This document shows positions 8,155 to 17,704 of a stretch of DNA of 64,000 nucleotides, in pieces (position 1 is the first letter of the stretch; every line of letters begins with the position of its first letter). The notes under the pieces were generated by a model, which was given only the letters and a program-made list of their open reading frames with translations, did not search any database and was not told where the DNA came from. The position numbers and the translations under genes are program-made. The stretch comes from Rhodobacteraceae bacterium (ex Bugula neritina AB1) (GTDB lineage Bacteria > Pseudomonadota > Alphaproteobacteria > Rhodobacterales > Rhodobacteraceae): assembly GCA_001730095.1 (NCBI GenBank), contig MDLF01000074.1, positions 186,001 through 250,000 of the forward strand, read 5' to 3'.

Positions 8155-9754
8155 GGATCAGTTTCCAGCGGATTGCGTCCAGCAGCGCCTCAAACGAGGC
8201 GTCGATTATGTTCGCACTGACCCCAACGGTTGACCAGCGATGGCCCTGGCTGTCTTCACTGTCGATAATGACTCGGGTAACAGCCTCAGTGCCGCCTTGG
8301 GTGATCCGCACCTTGAAGTCGACAAGCCGCATGTCTTCCAATTGCACAGAATACCGCCCCAGGTCTTTGCTCAGCGCCCGTGCCAGAGCATTCACCGGGC
8401 CGCGGTCGCTGCCGGTTTCATCCAGTGATTCACTGACTGACAGGCGTTTTTCGCCATCAACCTTCACCACGACCACTGCCTCGGACAGGCTGACCATGCG
8501 GTTGTACTTGTTTTTGCGCCGCTCAACGGTGACCTTGTAGCGTTTGACCTCGAAGAATTCCGGCAGCTGTGCCAATTCCTTGCGCGCCAGCAGCTCAAAC
8601 GAGGCCTGCGCCGTGTCATAGGAATAGCCTTCCGCCTCACGCTCCTTGATCCGCTCCAGAATCCGCGCCAAGGCCGGGTTGCCGTTGTCGACGCTCAGGC
8701 CTGCGTCCATCAGCCGCTTGCGCAGGTTCGACTGGCCGGCCTGGTTCGACATCGGGATTACCCGCGCATTGCCGACCGTGCCCGGCACGATGTGTTCATA
8801 AGTCGAAGGATCTTTCAAGATCGCGCTGGCGTGCAGCCCCGACTTATGCGCAAAGGCCGAGGCGCCGACATAGGCCGCTTGCCGAACCGGAACCCGGTTC
8901 AGAATATCGTCCAGCATGCGGCTGATCCGTGTCAGCCCCGCCAGCGCGTCCAGACTCACCCCGGTGTCGAACTGGCTGGCATAAGGCTCCTTCAGCAGCA
9001 GTGTCGGGATCAGCGCGGTCAGGTTTGCATTGCCGCAACGTTCCCCAAGTCCATTCAGCGTGCCCTGGATTTGCCGCGCTCCGGCATCCACCGCCGCCAA
9101 GGAGCAAGCTACGGCGTTTTCTGTGTCATTATGGGTGTGTATGCCGAGTTTCTCACCTGGAATGCCTGCCGCTACTACTTCGCGGACAATCCGATGAACC
9201 TCTGCCGGTAACGCGCCGCCATTGGTATCGCACAGCACCACCCAGCGCGCCCCGGCTTCAAGTGCCTCGCGGCAAGCCGCCAGTGCATATTCCGGGTTGT
9301 CCTTGTAGCCGTCAAAGAAATGCTCGGCGTCAAACAGCGCCTCACGACCCTGCGCCGCAATATGGGCGACCGAGGCCCGGATATTGCCCAGGTTTTCTTC
9401 CAGCGTGATCCCAAGCGCATGGGTTACATGGTAATCGTGGCTCTTGCCGACCAGGCAAACAGCCGGGGTGCCGGCGTTCATCACTGCCGCCAGAACATCA
9501 TCGTTTTCAGCCGACCGCCCGGCCCGTTTGGTCATACCAAAAGCGGTCATCGTCGCACGGGTTTCCGGAGCTTCGCCGAAAAACGCACTGTCGGTCGGAT
9601 TGGCCCCAGGCCAGCCACCTTCGATGTAGTCAATTCCCAGTGCATCCAGCGCCAGGGAAATCTGCTTCTTCTCGGCAGTAGAGAACTGCACCCCCTGGGT
9701 CTGCTGCCCGTCCCGCAGGGTGGTGTCGTAAAGATAAAGGCGTTCTTTGGCCAT
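8129..9754 (-). CDS. cimA: (R)-citramalate synthase
   Basis: Condenses pyruvate with acetyl-CoA to (R)-citramalate, giving 2-oxobutyrate for isoleucine without threonine deaminase. The 541-residue protein has the HMGL-like TIM barrel (LYDTTLRDGQQTQGVQFS, HTHNDTENAVACS metal motif), a linker, and a C-terminal regulatory LeuA dimer domain. The GGWPGANPTDSAFF segment favours citramalate synthase over isopropylmalate synthase. The ATG at 9754 shares a base with the cysS stop (TGATG), so translation is coupled; the codon before it is TTG. Confidence 0.9.
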   Translation of the reverse strand: MAKERLYLYDTTLRDGQQTQGVQFSTAEKKQISLALDALGIDYIEGGWPGANPTDSAFFGEAPETRATMTAFGMTKRAGRSAENDDVLAAVMNAGTPAVCLVGKSHDYHVTHALGITLEENLGNIRASVAHIAAQGREALFDAEHFFDGYKDNPEYALAACREALEAGARWVVLCDTNGGALPAEVHRIVREVVAAGIPGEKLGIHTHNDTENAVACSLAAVDAGARQIQGTLNGLGERCGNANLTALIPTLLLKEPYASQFDTGVSLDALAGLTRISRMLDDILNRVPVRQAAYVGASAFAHKSGLHASAILKDPSTYEHIVPGTVGNARVIPMSNQAGQSNLRKRLMDAGLSVDNGNPALARILERIKEREAEGYSYDTAQASFELLARKELAQLPEFFEVKRYKVTVERRKNKYNRMVSLSEAVVVVKVDGEKRLSVSESLDETGSDRGPVNALARALSKDLGRYSVQLEDMRLVDFKVRITQGGTEAVTRVIIDSEDSQGHRWSTVGVSANIIDASFEALLDAIRWKLIHDGQVDAV

Positions 9755-11136
9755 CAAAGCTCCTCCAGCTTAGCCGGGTCAAAACCCGTACCCGGCACCA
9801 GCTCCACACCAGCCTTGCTCATTCGCACTTCCAGACCAGCTGCAACAAAGGCTGCTTTCAGTTGATCAACTGCCGAGAAGTCTTTGCTTTCCATGGCTTT
9901 CTGACGCGCCTCGAACAGCTGCGCCTCGTATCTAGACAAATCAACAGAAGTTGCCGCAGCCCAGGCGCCCATTTCTTCGGTCAACAGACCCAGCATTTGC
10001 GCAGATGCAAGTAGGTCGGCAGCATTGCCAGCCGCGTACAGCTTGTGCAGTTCTGCAATGGCACCAGCTGAATTGAGATCATCCGCCAGCGCATCCAGAA
10101 CCGCGGCAGCAGCGCTGGACGCGGGTTCGATGCCCGCGGACAGCGCACGCCACTTGCGCAGCGTCGCCTCGGCCTCCTTGGCCTTCTTGTCAGTCCAGTC
10201 CATCGGCTTGCGGTAATGCGTCTGCAGGAACACCAGCCGGATCACCTCTCCCGGATAACCCTGATCCAGCAGGTCGCGCACGGTGAAGAAATTGCCCAGG
10301 CTCTTGGACATCTTCTTGCCTTCTACCTGCAGCATCTCGTTGTGCAGCCAGTATCTTGCAAAGCTGTCATCACCATTTGCACAGCAGCTTTGCGCAATTT
10401 CATTTTCATGATGGGGGAACATCAGGTCATTTCCGCCACCGTGAATGTCAAAGGTTTCGCCCAGCAATTCATAAGACATCGCCGAACATTCAATATGCCA
10501 GCCCGGCCGCCCGCGGCCCCAGGGGCTGTCCCAGCCCGGCAAATCATCACTTGAGGGCTTCCACAGAACAAAATCCATTGGATTTTTCTTGTAGGGGGCG
10601 ACTTCAACCCGGGCGCCGGCAATCATGTCGTCAACCGAGCGGCCCGACAATTTTCCGTACAGCGTTTTCCAGCTGTCGACGGCAAAGAGCACATGGCCTT
10701 CCGCGGCATAGGCGTGGCCCTTGGCGATCAGATCTTCGATCATTGCCACCATTTGCGGAATATACTGGGTCGCCCGCGGCATATGGTTCGGCTCCAGCGC
10801 GCCAAGCGCGCCCATGTCATCAAGGAACCATTGCACCGTCTCGGCAGTGATGTCACCGATTGGCCGTCCGCTTTCTGCAGCACGGGTGTTTATCTTGTCA
10901 TCAACGTCTGTGAAGTTACGGGCGTAAGTTACTGCACTAGCGCCATAAACCTCACGCAGAAGTCGGTAAAGAACATCGAACACCACCACCGGACGCGCAT
11001 TGCCCAGATGCGCCCGGTCGTAAACCGTGGGTCCGCAGACATACATCCGAACATTCTCGGCATTGATCGGCGCAAAGACCTCTTTCTTACGGGTCTTCGT
11101 GTTCTGCAGCTTGATCACTCTGTCTTTGGTTCCCAT
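9754..11136 (-). CDS. cysS: Cysteinyl-tRNA synthetase
   Basis: Charges tRNA-Cys with cysteine. A 460-residue class I synthetase: [18 protein letters not shown] contains the zinc Cys and the HIGH-like motif near the N-terminus, HIECSAMS and [14 protein letters not shown] supply the other zinc ligands, and KKMSKSLGN is the KMSKS loop. The start is the ATG at 11136, preceded by AAAGGA; an in-frame GTG 18 bp upstream is less likely. It is the first gene of a cysS-cimA-synthase-like unit. Confidence 0.95.
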   Translation of the reverse strand: MGTKDRVIKLQNTKTRKKEVFAPINAENVRMYVCGPTVYDRAHLGNARPVVVFDVLYRLLREVYGASAVTYARNFTDVDDKINTRAAESGRPIGDITAETVQWFLDDMGALGALEPNHMPRATQYIPQMVAMIEDLIAKGHAYAAEGHVLFAVDSWKTLYGKLSGRSVDDMIAGARVEVAPYKKNPMDFVLWKPSSDDLPGWDSPWGRGRPGWHIECSAMSYELLGETFDIHGGGNDLMFPHHENEIAQSCCANGDDSFARYWLHNEMLQVEGKKMSKSLGNFFTVRDLLDQGYPGEVIRLVFLQTHYRKPMDWTDKKAKEAEATLRKWRALSAGIEPASSAAAAVLDALADDLNSAGAIAELHKLYAAGNAADLLASAQMLGLLTEEMGAWAAATSVDLSRYEAQLFEARQKAMESKDFSAVDQLKAAFVAAGLEVRMSKAGVELVPGTGFDPAKLEEL

Positions 11137-11439
11137 GCCCGGTTCCTTTCGCACGCCCAGCCAAAACGGCAGGCACTACCCAATGCGCACAGCGCGGGCT
11201 TAGCAACTTGTCAGAGAAATGAAAACGACAGAAACCAGCCCGCTGAAATGTCAGCAGGTAATGCAGCAAGTAATGGTGGTGCTATTCTGGTTCATAAAGG
11301 CTGCTTAACATGGGCCCGCCGCAGCGCCAAGCCTTTTGGCAGCCGTTAGGGAGCAGAGGCCGCCCCGCCAGCCTTGGGCACTGACCGGGCGGCCGACGGC
11401 GCGGCGGAACAGGAGTGCCGCGCCGTTGCCAGTGTGTGT
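11137..11439. other. Intergenic stretch with a GC-rich hairpin
   Basis: About 300 bp between the cysS start and the end of the first outer-membrane gene. It should hold the cysS promoter, but no convincing -35/-10 pair was found. A 10-bp perfect hairpin (11396-11426, arm ACGGCGCGGC) lies 14 bp after the barrel gene stop. It has no T run, so it may protect the mRNA 3' end rather than terminate. Confidence 0.5.
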
Positions 11440-12018
11440 TTAGAACTTGAAGGATGCGCGCAGGGAAACAGAGGTGGCATCAGCGCCGACGCCGGATGAA
11501 CCGAACTGGTCAAAGTCATGTTCCAGCACTTCACCGCCGACCTGCCATTGATCTGTCACCTGGTAAGCTACGCCGACGCCGTAAAAGTCGCCGGTTTCAC
11601 TGCCCAGCGAGCTGTCAGCTTCGGCGACACCGCCGGTCACATAAGCCAGCACCCTGCCAAAGTCATAGCCTGCCTTTACCTTGGCACGTGCAACCGAGTC
11701 GACAGTGGCACCGCCACCCAGGTCCAGATCGGTTGCGTCATAGTCTAGCTCGCCACCAAGTACAAAGCGGCCAAAATCATAATTATATCCGCCGTGGATA
11801 CCATAAGCGGCATCATCCCCAGACGCACCATTGCTGGCATCTGCGTCCAACTGGCCGATCTGGCCACCCAGATAAAATCCGGTCCAATCGCCGCCTTCAT
11901 TTACCACCACTGGCGCCGGGGTCGGCGCTGGTTCGACGGCCGGCTCAACCAGATTGCCGGCGAAGGCCGCACTGCCCATTATGGTTGCGATGGCTGTCAT
12001 AGCTACGAAACGAGTCAT
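11440..12018 (-). CDS. Outer-membrane beta-barrel protein (OmpA-like/Opa fold)
   Basis: A 192-residue precursor with a Sec signal peptide (cleavage likely after AAFA, residue 20), a short Pro/Val-rich linker, and then alternating strands of a small eight-strand barrel (GFYLGGQIGQLD, YGIHGGYNYDFG, AGYDFGRVLAYVTGG). It ends in Phe (SFKF), the signal for BAM-dependent assembly. It is a single gene with GGAGAA upstream. Its second half aligns with the neighbour at 12256-12771. Function is probably structural. Confidence 0.85.
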   Translation of the reverse strand: MTRFVAMTAIATIMGSAAFAGNLVEPAVEPAPTPAPVVVNEGGDWTGFYLGGQIGQLDADASNGASGDDAAYGIHGGYNYDFGRFVLGGELDYDATDLDLGGGATVDSVARAKVKAGYDFGRVLAYVTGGVAEADSSLGSETGDFYGVGVAYQVTDQWQVGGEVLEHDFDQFGSSGVGADATSVSLRASFKF

Positions 12019-12255
12019 TCTGACTTCTCCTTTTGCAGTCCCGGCGCAGTTGATGCGCCGTTGATCCTTACAAAAGGGCTAGGCAGGTCAGTTACCAGTG
12101 CCGCACGGCTCACAGCCCCTGAATTGGCAGTGACTGGCCGAAATCCCGGTCCAGCCCGCGCCTTTCCGCCGGGCACCACAAGCGAATTATTGCCAAGTGA
12201 TTGAAATCGATCCTGCTTTCCCTACTGGAGCCGAAAACCAAGCGCAGCGCAGCAG

Positions 12256-12771
12256 CTAGAAACGGAATGCAGCGCTCACAGCCAAGGTTTCGCCGCGTGG
12301 GCTTGCGCTCCCGTCCTTGGGGCCGACCTCATAGTGCAACAGCTCCCCGGTCAGCTGCAATGCGCGGTTCAGGGAAACCTGCATTCCGAAACCGAACAGC
12401 GCCCCATGACGCCGCCCTTGCGATGCTTCCGCCTGCATCCGTCCCACCGTGACAAAGCCAGTGGCAGGACCAAAGTCGTAACCTGCATGTAGCCGCAGTT
12501 CATGTGTCTGTTCAGCCTGAACTGCGCGTGTCAGAGGACCGTTCTGACCGGTTGCCAGGCTGCCGCCCACCACCAATCCATCTGCCTCATGACTATACCG
12601 GATCTCAAACGACTGAGCTGCACCACCTGAGGCCTTTTGCACATCCCGCGGATAAAGGCCCAAAAGCGTTTGCCCGCCCTCTTCAGTCAGTCCGGGCTGC
12701 CCCTGGAAAAAAGTCATGAAAAGCACCACAGAGAGTGTCTGGCAGAGTTTGGTCATCCTAACCATCGGCAT
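12256..12771 (-). CDS. Second outer-membrane barrel protein, paralogue of the gene at 11440
   Basis: A 171-residue protein with a hydrophobic signal-like N-terminus and a C-terminal Phe (AAFRF). Shared features with its neighbour include HAGYDFGPATGFVTVG against AGYDFGRVLAYVTGG, followed by similar spacing to the end, so the two look like an old tandem duplication. The predicted barrel is shorter and the first strands are poorly conserved. Three nearby Met codons (1, 3, 6) leave the start open. Function unknown. Confidence 0.72.
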   Translation of the reverse strand: MPMVRMTKLCQTLSVVLFMTFFQGQPGLTEEGGQTLLGLYPRDVQKASGGAAQSFEIRYSHEADGLVVGGSLATGQNGPLTRAVQAEQTHELRLHAGYDFGPATGFVTVGRMQAEASQGRRHGALFGFGMQVSLNRALQLTGELLHYEVGPKDGSASPRGETLAVSAAFRF

Positions 12772-13066
12772 GTGGCTGTGCCTTCTTTCAATGCACCTCT
12801 CAGCGCGCCATCCCCCAACACCCTCAGGATCCGCAATAATGCTTAATATTTCGTTCCCACAGCCAGACTGCCAATTCCCAAGCGAGGCCGAAACCGTAAA
12901 AAATGCCGACCGCCCCAGTAAAAACGCTAAAATTTAGTAAACCCTCTTTGCTTTGACAGAGAAATTGCCCTCGGTGAAAAAATTGTCGCATTTTTCACTC
13001 AGGTCGCTATCGTGATAGAAACTTCGCAAACGCATGCCAAACTGCCGGAAAGTCACAGGAGACCGC
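12772..13066. other. AT-rich upstream region between divergent genes
   Basis: About 295 bp between the second barrel gene and the leader ORF. It is clearly richer in A and T than its surroundings at 12890-13010. A TTGACA box occurs near 12954, but the -10 position behind it is poor. It presumably holds promoters in both directions; nothing else was recognised. Confidence 0.4.
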
Positions 13067-13189
13067 ATGCAAGAAGAACGCAGCCTTCTCAGCCTCATCT
13101 GCCGCACGATCGGTGCGGCGCGGGGCCGTGCAGCCAGGGGTCGGCCGCAAAGAATTGAAATATCTCATTTCTTTGCAATACTCTCCTGA
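13067..13189 (+). CDS. Candidate 40-codon leader ORF before the MttB-family gene
   Basis: An ATG at 13067 with a strong AGGAG ribosome site 6 bp upstream opens a 40-codon frame ending in TGA at 13187, 13 bp before the methyltransferase start. The product would be Arg/Ala-rich in the middle, with a hydrophobic end (ISHFFAILS). Its last third covers an 11-bp inverted repeat. It could be a leader peptide controlling the next gene, or chance; the ribosome site is better than that of the methyltransferase. Confidence 0.4.
   Translation: MQEERSLLSLICRTIGAARGRAARGRPQRIEISHFFAILS
13148..13175 (+). repeat. Imperfect 11-bp inverted repeat before the MttB-family gene
   Basis: Arms CAAAGAATTGA (13148-13158) and TCATTTCTTTG (13165-13175) are separated by 6 nt, with 10 of 11 positions paired. 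It ends 27 bp before the methyltransferase ATG, so it could be an operator or an mRNA hairpin near the ribosome site. Confidence 0.5.
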
Positions 13190-13202
13190 AAGGCCCCTTT
13201 GA

Positions 13203-14753
13203 ATGAACGACCAAGCCACCACCACCCGCGCAGCTCGCAGCGGCGGCCGTAATGCACGCCGGGCAGCCCGCGCCGCTGCTCTGCCGGAGCATCTGCGTCC
13301 GGTCCGTCCCGGCATGGAATCAACCGCGCTGAAACTTCTCAGCCAGACAGACATGGAAAAGATCCACCAGGCCGCGCTCACCGCTCTGGAAGAAATCGGC
13401 CTTGCTGACGCCCCTCCAAGCGGCATCGACTATCTCACAGCTGCCGGCTGCACGCTTGGCGATGATGGCCGCATCCGGTTCCCCCGCGCGCTGGTCGAGG
13501 ACACCATTGCCAAGGCAAACCGCTCTGTGACGCTGTTCAGCCGTGACGGCAAGAACGACCTGCAACTGTCCGGCGGACGCGTGCACTACGGCACTGCGGG
13601 TGCAGCTGTCAGCGTGGTAGATGTGAACGGCCGCGAGTACCGCGATTCCACCGTGCAGGATCTGCATGACGCCGCCCGCATCTGCGACCAGCTGGACAAC
13701 ATCCACTTTGTCCAGCGCCCGATGGTCTGCCGCGACATTCCTGACAACCTTGAAATGGATTTGAACTCCATTTACGCCACCACCGCCGGTACCAGCAAAC
13801 ACGTTGGCGTCTCTTTCACTGAGCCGGACTTTGTGAAACCCGGCCTTGAACTGTTGCACATGATTGCTGGCGGCGAAGACAAGTGGCGCGAACGTCCCTT
13901 TGTGTCGAACTCCAACTGCTTCGTCGTTCCGCCGCTGAAATTCGCAACCGAATCTTGCGAAGTGATGGAAGAATGCATCAAGGGCGGCATGCCTGTGCTG
14001 CTGCTGTCGGCTGGCATGGCCGGCGCAACAGCGCCTTCCACCATTGCCGGGGCGATCGCTCAGGCTGTTGCAGAATGTCTTGCAGGGCTGGTTTACGTAA
14101 ACGCCGTAAAGCCTGGCGCTCCCGCGATTTTCGGCACTTGGCCCTTCGGGCTGGACCTGCGCACAGGCGCAATGTCGGTTGGCTCAGGCGAACAGGCGCT
14201 TCTGTCCGCAGGATGCGCACAGATGCACAAGTTCTACAATCTTCCTGGTGGCGCAGCTGCTGGTGCCTCGGATTCCAAATTGCCGGATATGCAAGCTGGC
14301 TGGGAGCAAATGTGCTCTGCGGTGATGGCCGGCCTTTCCGGTCTGAACATGGTCTATGAAGCGGCCGGAATGCATGCATCGCTGCTGGGGTTCTGCCTGG
14401 AATCGTTGATCTTGGACAATGATCTGCTCGGCCAGGCTCAGCGTTGCGTCCGCGGCATCGAAGTCAATGACGAAACTCTGGCGCTCGACCAGATGCGGGC
14501 CACCTGCCTGGAGGGCCCCGGCCACTATCTGGGGACAGACCAGACCCTCAGCCGGATGCAAGTGGACTACGTTTATCCCGCTCTTGGCGACCGCACCTCG
14601 CCCAAAGAATGGGCGGAGCTGGAAAAACCCGACCTGATTGCCAAAGCCACAGCAAAAAAGGAGGAAATCCTGTCCCAGCGCGCTGTTGCACGGTTTGATG
14701 CTGAAACAGACATGGCGATCCGCAATAAATTCAACATTCACCTGCCCGCCTAA
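13203..14753 (+). CDS. Trimethylamine methyltransferase (MttB) family protein, non-pyrrolysine type
   Basis: A 516-residue TIM-barrel protein of the MttB superfamily, whose characterised members move a methyl group from a methylated amine to a corrinoid protein. Family features include YGTAGAAVSVVD, the GGAAAGASDSKLPDMQAGWEQ region (near residue 360) and the conserved C-terminal half. The frame is open throughout with no amber codon, so it is a non-pyrrolysine homologue like the glycine betaine or proline betaine enzymes. No corrinoid protein or reactivase gene is in the window. The N-terminus has an Arg/Ala-rich extension of about 30 residues. Substrate unknown. Confidence 0.85.
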   Translation: MNDQATTTRAARSGGRNARRAARAAALPEHLRPVRPGMESTALKLLSQTDMEKIHQAALTALEEIGLADAPPSGIDYLTAAGCTLGDDGRIRFPRALVEDTIAKANRSVTLFSRDGKNDLQLSGGRVHYGTAGAAVSVVDVNGREYRDSTVQDLHDAARICDQLDNIHFVQRPMVCRDIPDNLEMDLNSIYATTAGTSKHVGVSFTEPDFVKPGLELLHMIAGGEDKWRERPFVSNSNCFVVPPLKFATESCEVMEECIKGGMPVLLLSAGMAGATAPSTIAGAIAQAVAECLAGLVYVNAVKPGAPAIFGTWPFGLDLRTGAMSVGSGEQALLSAGCAQMHKFYNLPGGAAAGASDSKLPDMQAGWEQMCSAVMAGLSGLNMVYEAAGMHASLLGFCLESLILDNDLLGQAQRCVRGIEVNDETLALDQMRATCLEGPGHYLGTDQTLSRMQVDYVYPALGDRTSPKEWAELEKPDLIAKATAKKEEILSQRAVARFDAETDMAIRNKFNIHLPA

Positions 14754-14774
14754 CTCAGACTGGCAGCTGTTCCT

Positions 14775-14805
14775 AACGGGCCGGATTTTCCGGCCCGTTT
14801 TTTTG
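14775..14805 (+). terminator. Rho-independent terminator of the MttB-family gene
   Basis: A perfect 10-bp stem (arm AACGGGCCGG, loop ATTTT) is followed by a run of T, 22 bp after the stop codon. Confidence 0.9.
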
Positions 14806-15321
14806 TCCTGTTCTGAGACATATTTTCAGCGACAGACTTAAGCGCTCTTCCTATTTACCCCTTGCGCTTCACAACAGGTTAAGGCATTGTAAACGAACGC
14901 GTTTATGCAAATCTCTAGCACTAATTCACAGGGCAGCCTTGCATTTCAAGACGTGCATCCATGCAAATTAGACTTTGCAAAACTGCAAGCCGACCACGGA
15001 ACACCGAAATCACGCTGCATTCAATTTGCAATAATGCCAGGGTAGAAGCACCAAGGTGCCGGGAAGTAACGCCTTGCGTTTTCACAAAGCCTGATGGCGA
15101 AAATCGGCGACTAGACCTGAACTATCGCTGGCTTGCAGACCTGCGTTAACCGGGTTTCAAGCACACAAAGCAAGCGGAGCAGAGGTTTCACAGCTCCCGC
15201 TTCCTTCGAGTGTTAACATCTCCAACGGCTTGTTACATTGATTTCAGTTACAGAACAGCGGGCTGATCCTTTGCGAAATCACCTGAATGAACATCCGCAT
15301 CAGTTTCGCAAAACAATTTTG
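14806..15321. other. Convergent intergenic stretch with repeated TGCAAA-type motifs
   Basis: About 515 bp between two terminators. It holds no convincing gene; a 62-codon frame at 14961-15149 has no ribosome site or family resemblance. TGCA-centred motifs recur: ATGCAAAT at 14905 and 14961, TTTGCAAA at 14974, AATTTGCAAT near 15023, TTGCAT near 14940. A TTAAGGCATTGTAAA at 14879 is one base from a CtrA box. Confidence 0.5.
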
Positions 15322-15355
15322 CAAAAATGCAGCGCGGCGCATTACTCCGCGCTGC
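15322..15355 (-). terminator. Terminator of the glutaryl-CoA dehydrogenase gene
   Basis: On the minus strand a perfect 9-bp stem (arm GCAGCGCGG, 9-nt loop) is followed by ATTTTTGC, 10 bp after the stop at 15366. Confidence 0.85.
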
Positions 15356-15365
15356 TGAATGTGTT

Positions 15366-16586
<1,221 letters not shown>

Positions 16587-16609
16587 ATTGTCACCTCAGT
16601 GATTTACGA

Positions 16610-16619
16610 TTTGGCCAAA
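16610..16619. promoter_or_regulatory. Palindrome in the gcdH-LysR intergenic region
   Basis: A perfect 10-bp palindrome TTTGGCCAAA lies between the divergent genes, with a second near-palindrome CTTTG-GCAA-CAAAG about 40 bp to its right. Both are possible LysR-type operator elements; inferred from position only. Confidence 0.35.
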
Positions 16620-16685
16620 CCCTAACGGGAGGTGAACGGAAAAAACAGCGAGACTTTGGCAACAAAGCATGACAAAAACTCATAC

Positions 16686-17597
16686 ATGTCTGTGTCACGA
16701 AAGTTCTTCCCTTCAATATCCTCCCTGCGCGCCCTGGAGGCGCTGGACCGGCTTGGCAGCGCCTCAGCCGCCGCCGATGAACTGGCGCTGACACAAGGCG
16801 CGGTCAGCCGCCAGCTGCAAACGTTGGAAAGACAATTGGGAATGGAACTGGTGCAGAGAGACCAGAAACGGCTGACCCTGACGACAGAGGCCCAGGACTA
16901 TGCTGCTGAGATCCGTCAGGCCTTGAACCTGATCGTGCAATCCACTCTGCGCCTGCAATCTGCACCGCTGGCGGGAACTCTTAATCTGGCCATTCTGCCG
17001 GCCTTTGGCATGCGCTGGCTGATGCCGCGGCTGCCGGAGTTTGCCCGGCTGCATCCGGATGTGACTATCAACATGGCAACCCGGCTTGAACCGTTTAACT
17101 TTGATGCTGAACCTTTTGATGCAGCGATACATTTTGGAAATGCGTCTTGGCCTGGCACGCAATCTCTGCTGCTGAAGCACGAACAGCTTCTTCCAGTCTG
17201 CGCTCCACAACTTCTGGAAGGACGCAAGGTTGATGAGCCGAAGGACATTTTAAGACTGCCGCTGCTGCACATCCAGACCCGGACAACCGCCTGGCAGGAT
17301 TGGTTCGCGCGGCAAGAAATCGCGGCTGGCGCAGATTTGAGCGGCACGATCTATGACCAATTCGCAACCATCACTCAGGCAGCATTGCATGGGCTGGGGG
17401 TCGCCCTGATGCCAGATTACCTGGTGGAGCAGGATCTGGCCACGGGCCGCCTGGTGGCACTATATCCAGAGCCAGTGGAGACTGATGGCGCCTATTATCT
17501 GGTCTGGCCGGATCGCAAATCCAACACGCCGGCCCTGATGAAATTCCGCAGCTGGCTGGCCGGCCAAGCCCAGCCCGAGGATCCGCTGCCACGGTGA
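16686..17597 (+). CDS. LysR-family transcriptional regulator (GcvA-like), probable gcdH regulator
   Basis: A 303-residue regulator. The N-terminal winged helix (SSLRALEALDRLGSASAAADELALTQGAVSRQLQ) is followed by a periplasmic-binding-like effector domain from about residue 95. It is divergent from gcdH across about 100 bp, the classic LysR layout, so control of glutaryl-CoA oxidation is the best guess. The ATG at 16686 is where family similarity begins. A GTG at 16632 behind GGGAG is the alternative and would add 18 residues. Confidence 0.85.
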   Translation: MSVSRKFFPSISSLRALEALDRLGSASAAADELALTQGAVSRQLQTLERQLGMELVQRDQKRLTLTTEAQDYAAEIRQALNLIVQSTLRLQSAPLAGTLNLAILPAFGMRWLMPRLPEFARLHPDVTINMATRLEPFNFDAEPFDAAIHFGNASWPGTQSLLLKHEQLLPVCAPQLLEGRKVDEPKDILRLPLLHIQTRTTAWQDWFARQEIAAGADLSGTIYDQFATITQAALHGLGVALMPDYLVEQDLATGRLVALYPEPVETDGAYYLVWPDRKSNTPALMKFRSWLAGQAQPEDPLPR

Positions 17598-17680
17598 ATC
17601 CAGCCTGTGAGGATCGTGGGGGTGACAGGCGTGCACTTGATGTACACCGCCTGCGCACCTCCATATGCTGTTTCCACCTA

Positions 17681-17704
17681 GGTTTCAGCCCAGGTTTCAG
17701 CCCA
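17681..17704. repeat. Tandem 12-bp repeat across the phoB stop
   Basis: GGTTTCAGCCCA occurs twice head to tail. The phoB stop lies in the second copy and the first copy carries the same stop context, so a small duplication leaves the protein end unchanged. Confidence 0.8.

Noticed and set aside
13203-14753. Pyrrolysine use in the MttB homologue
   Set aside because: The frame has no in-frame TAG and ends in TAA.
14961-15149. A 62-codon ORF in the convergent gap
   Set aside because: No ribosome site, no domain and no operon context; it lies across the repeated TGCAAA motifs.
15304-15326. Two TTTGCAAA-like half sites, considered as a PccR/ScfR operator
   Set aside because: The centre-to-centre distance is 13 rather than 12 bp, one half is imperfect, the second half is part of the T tract of the gcdH terminator, and no gene start is near.
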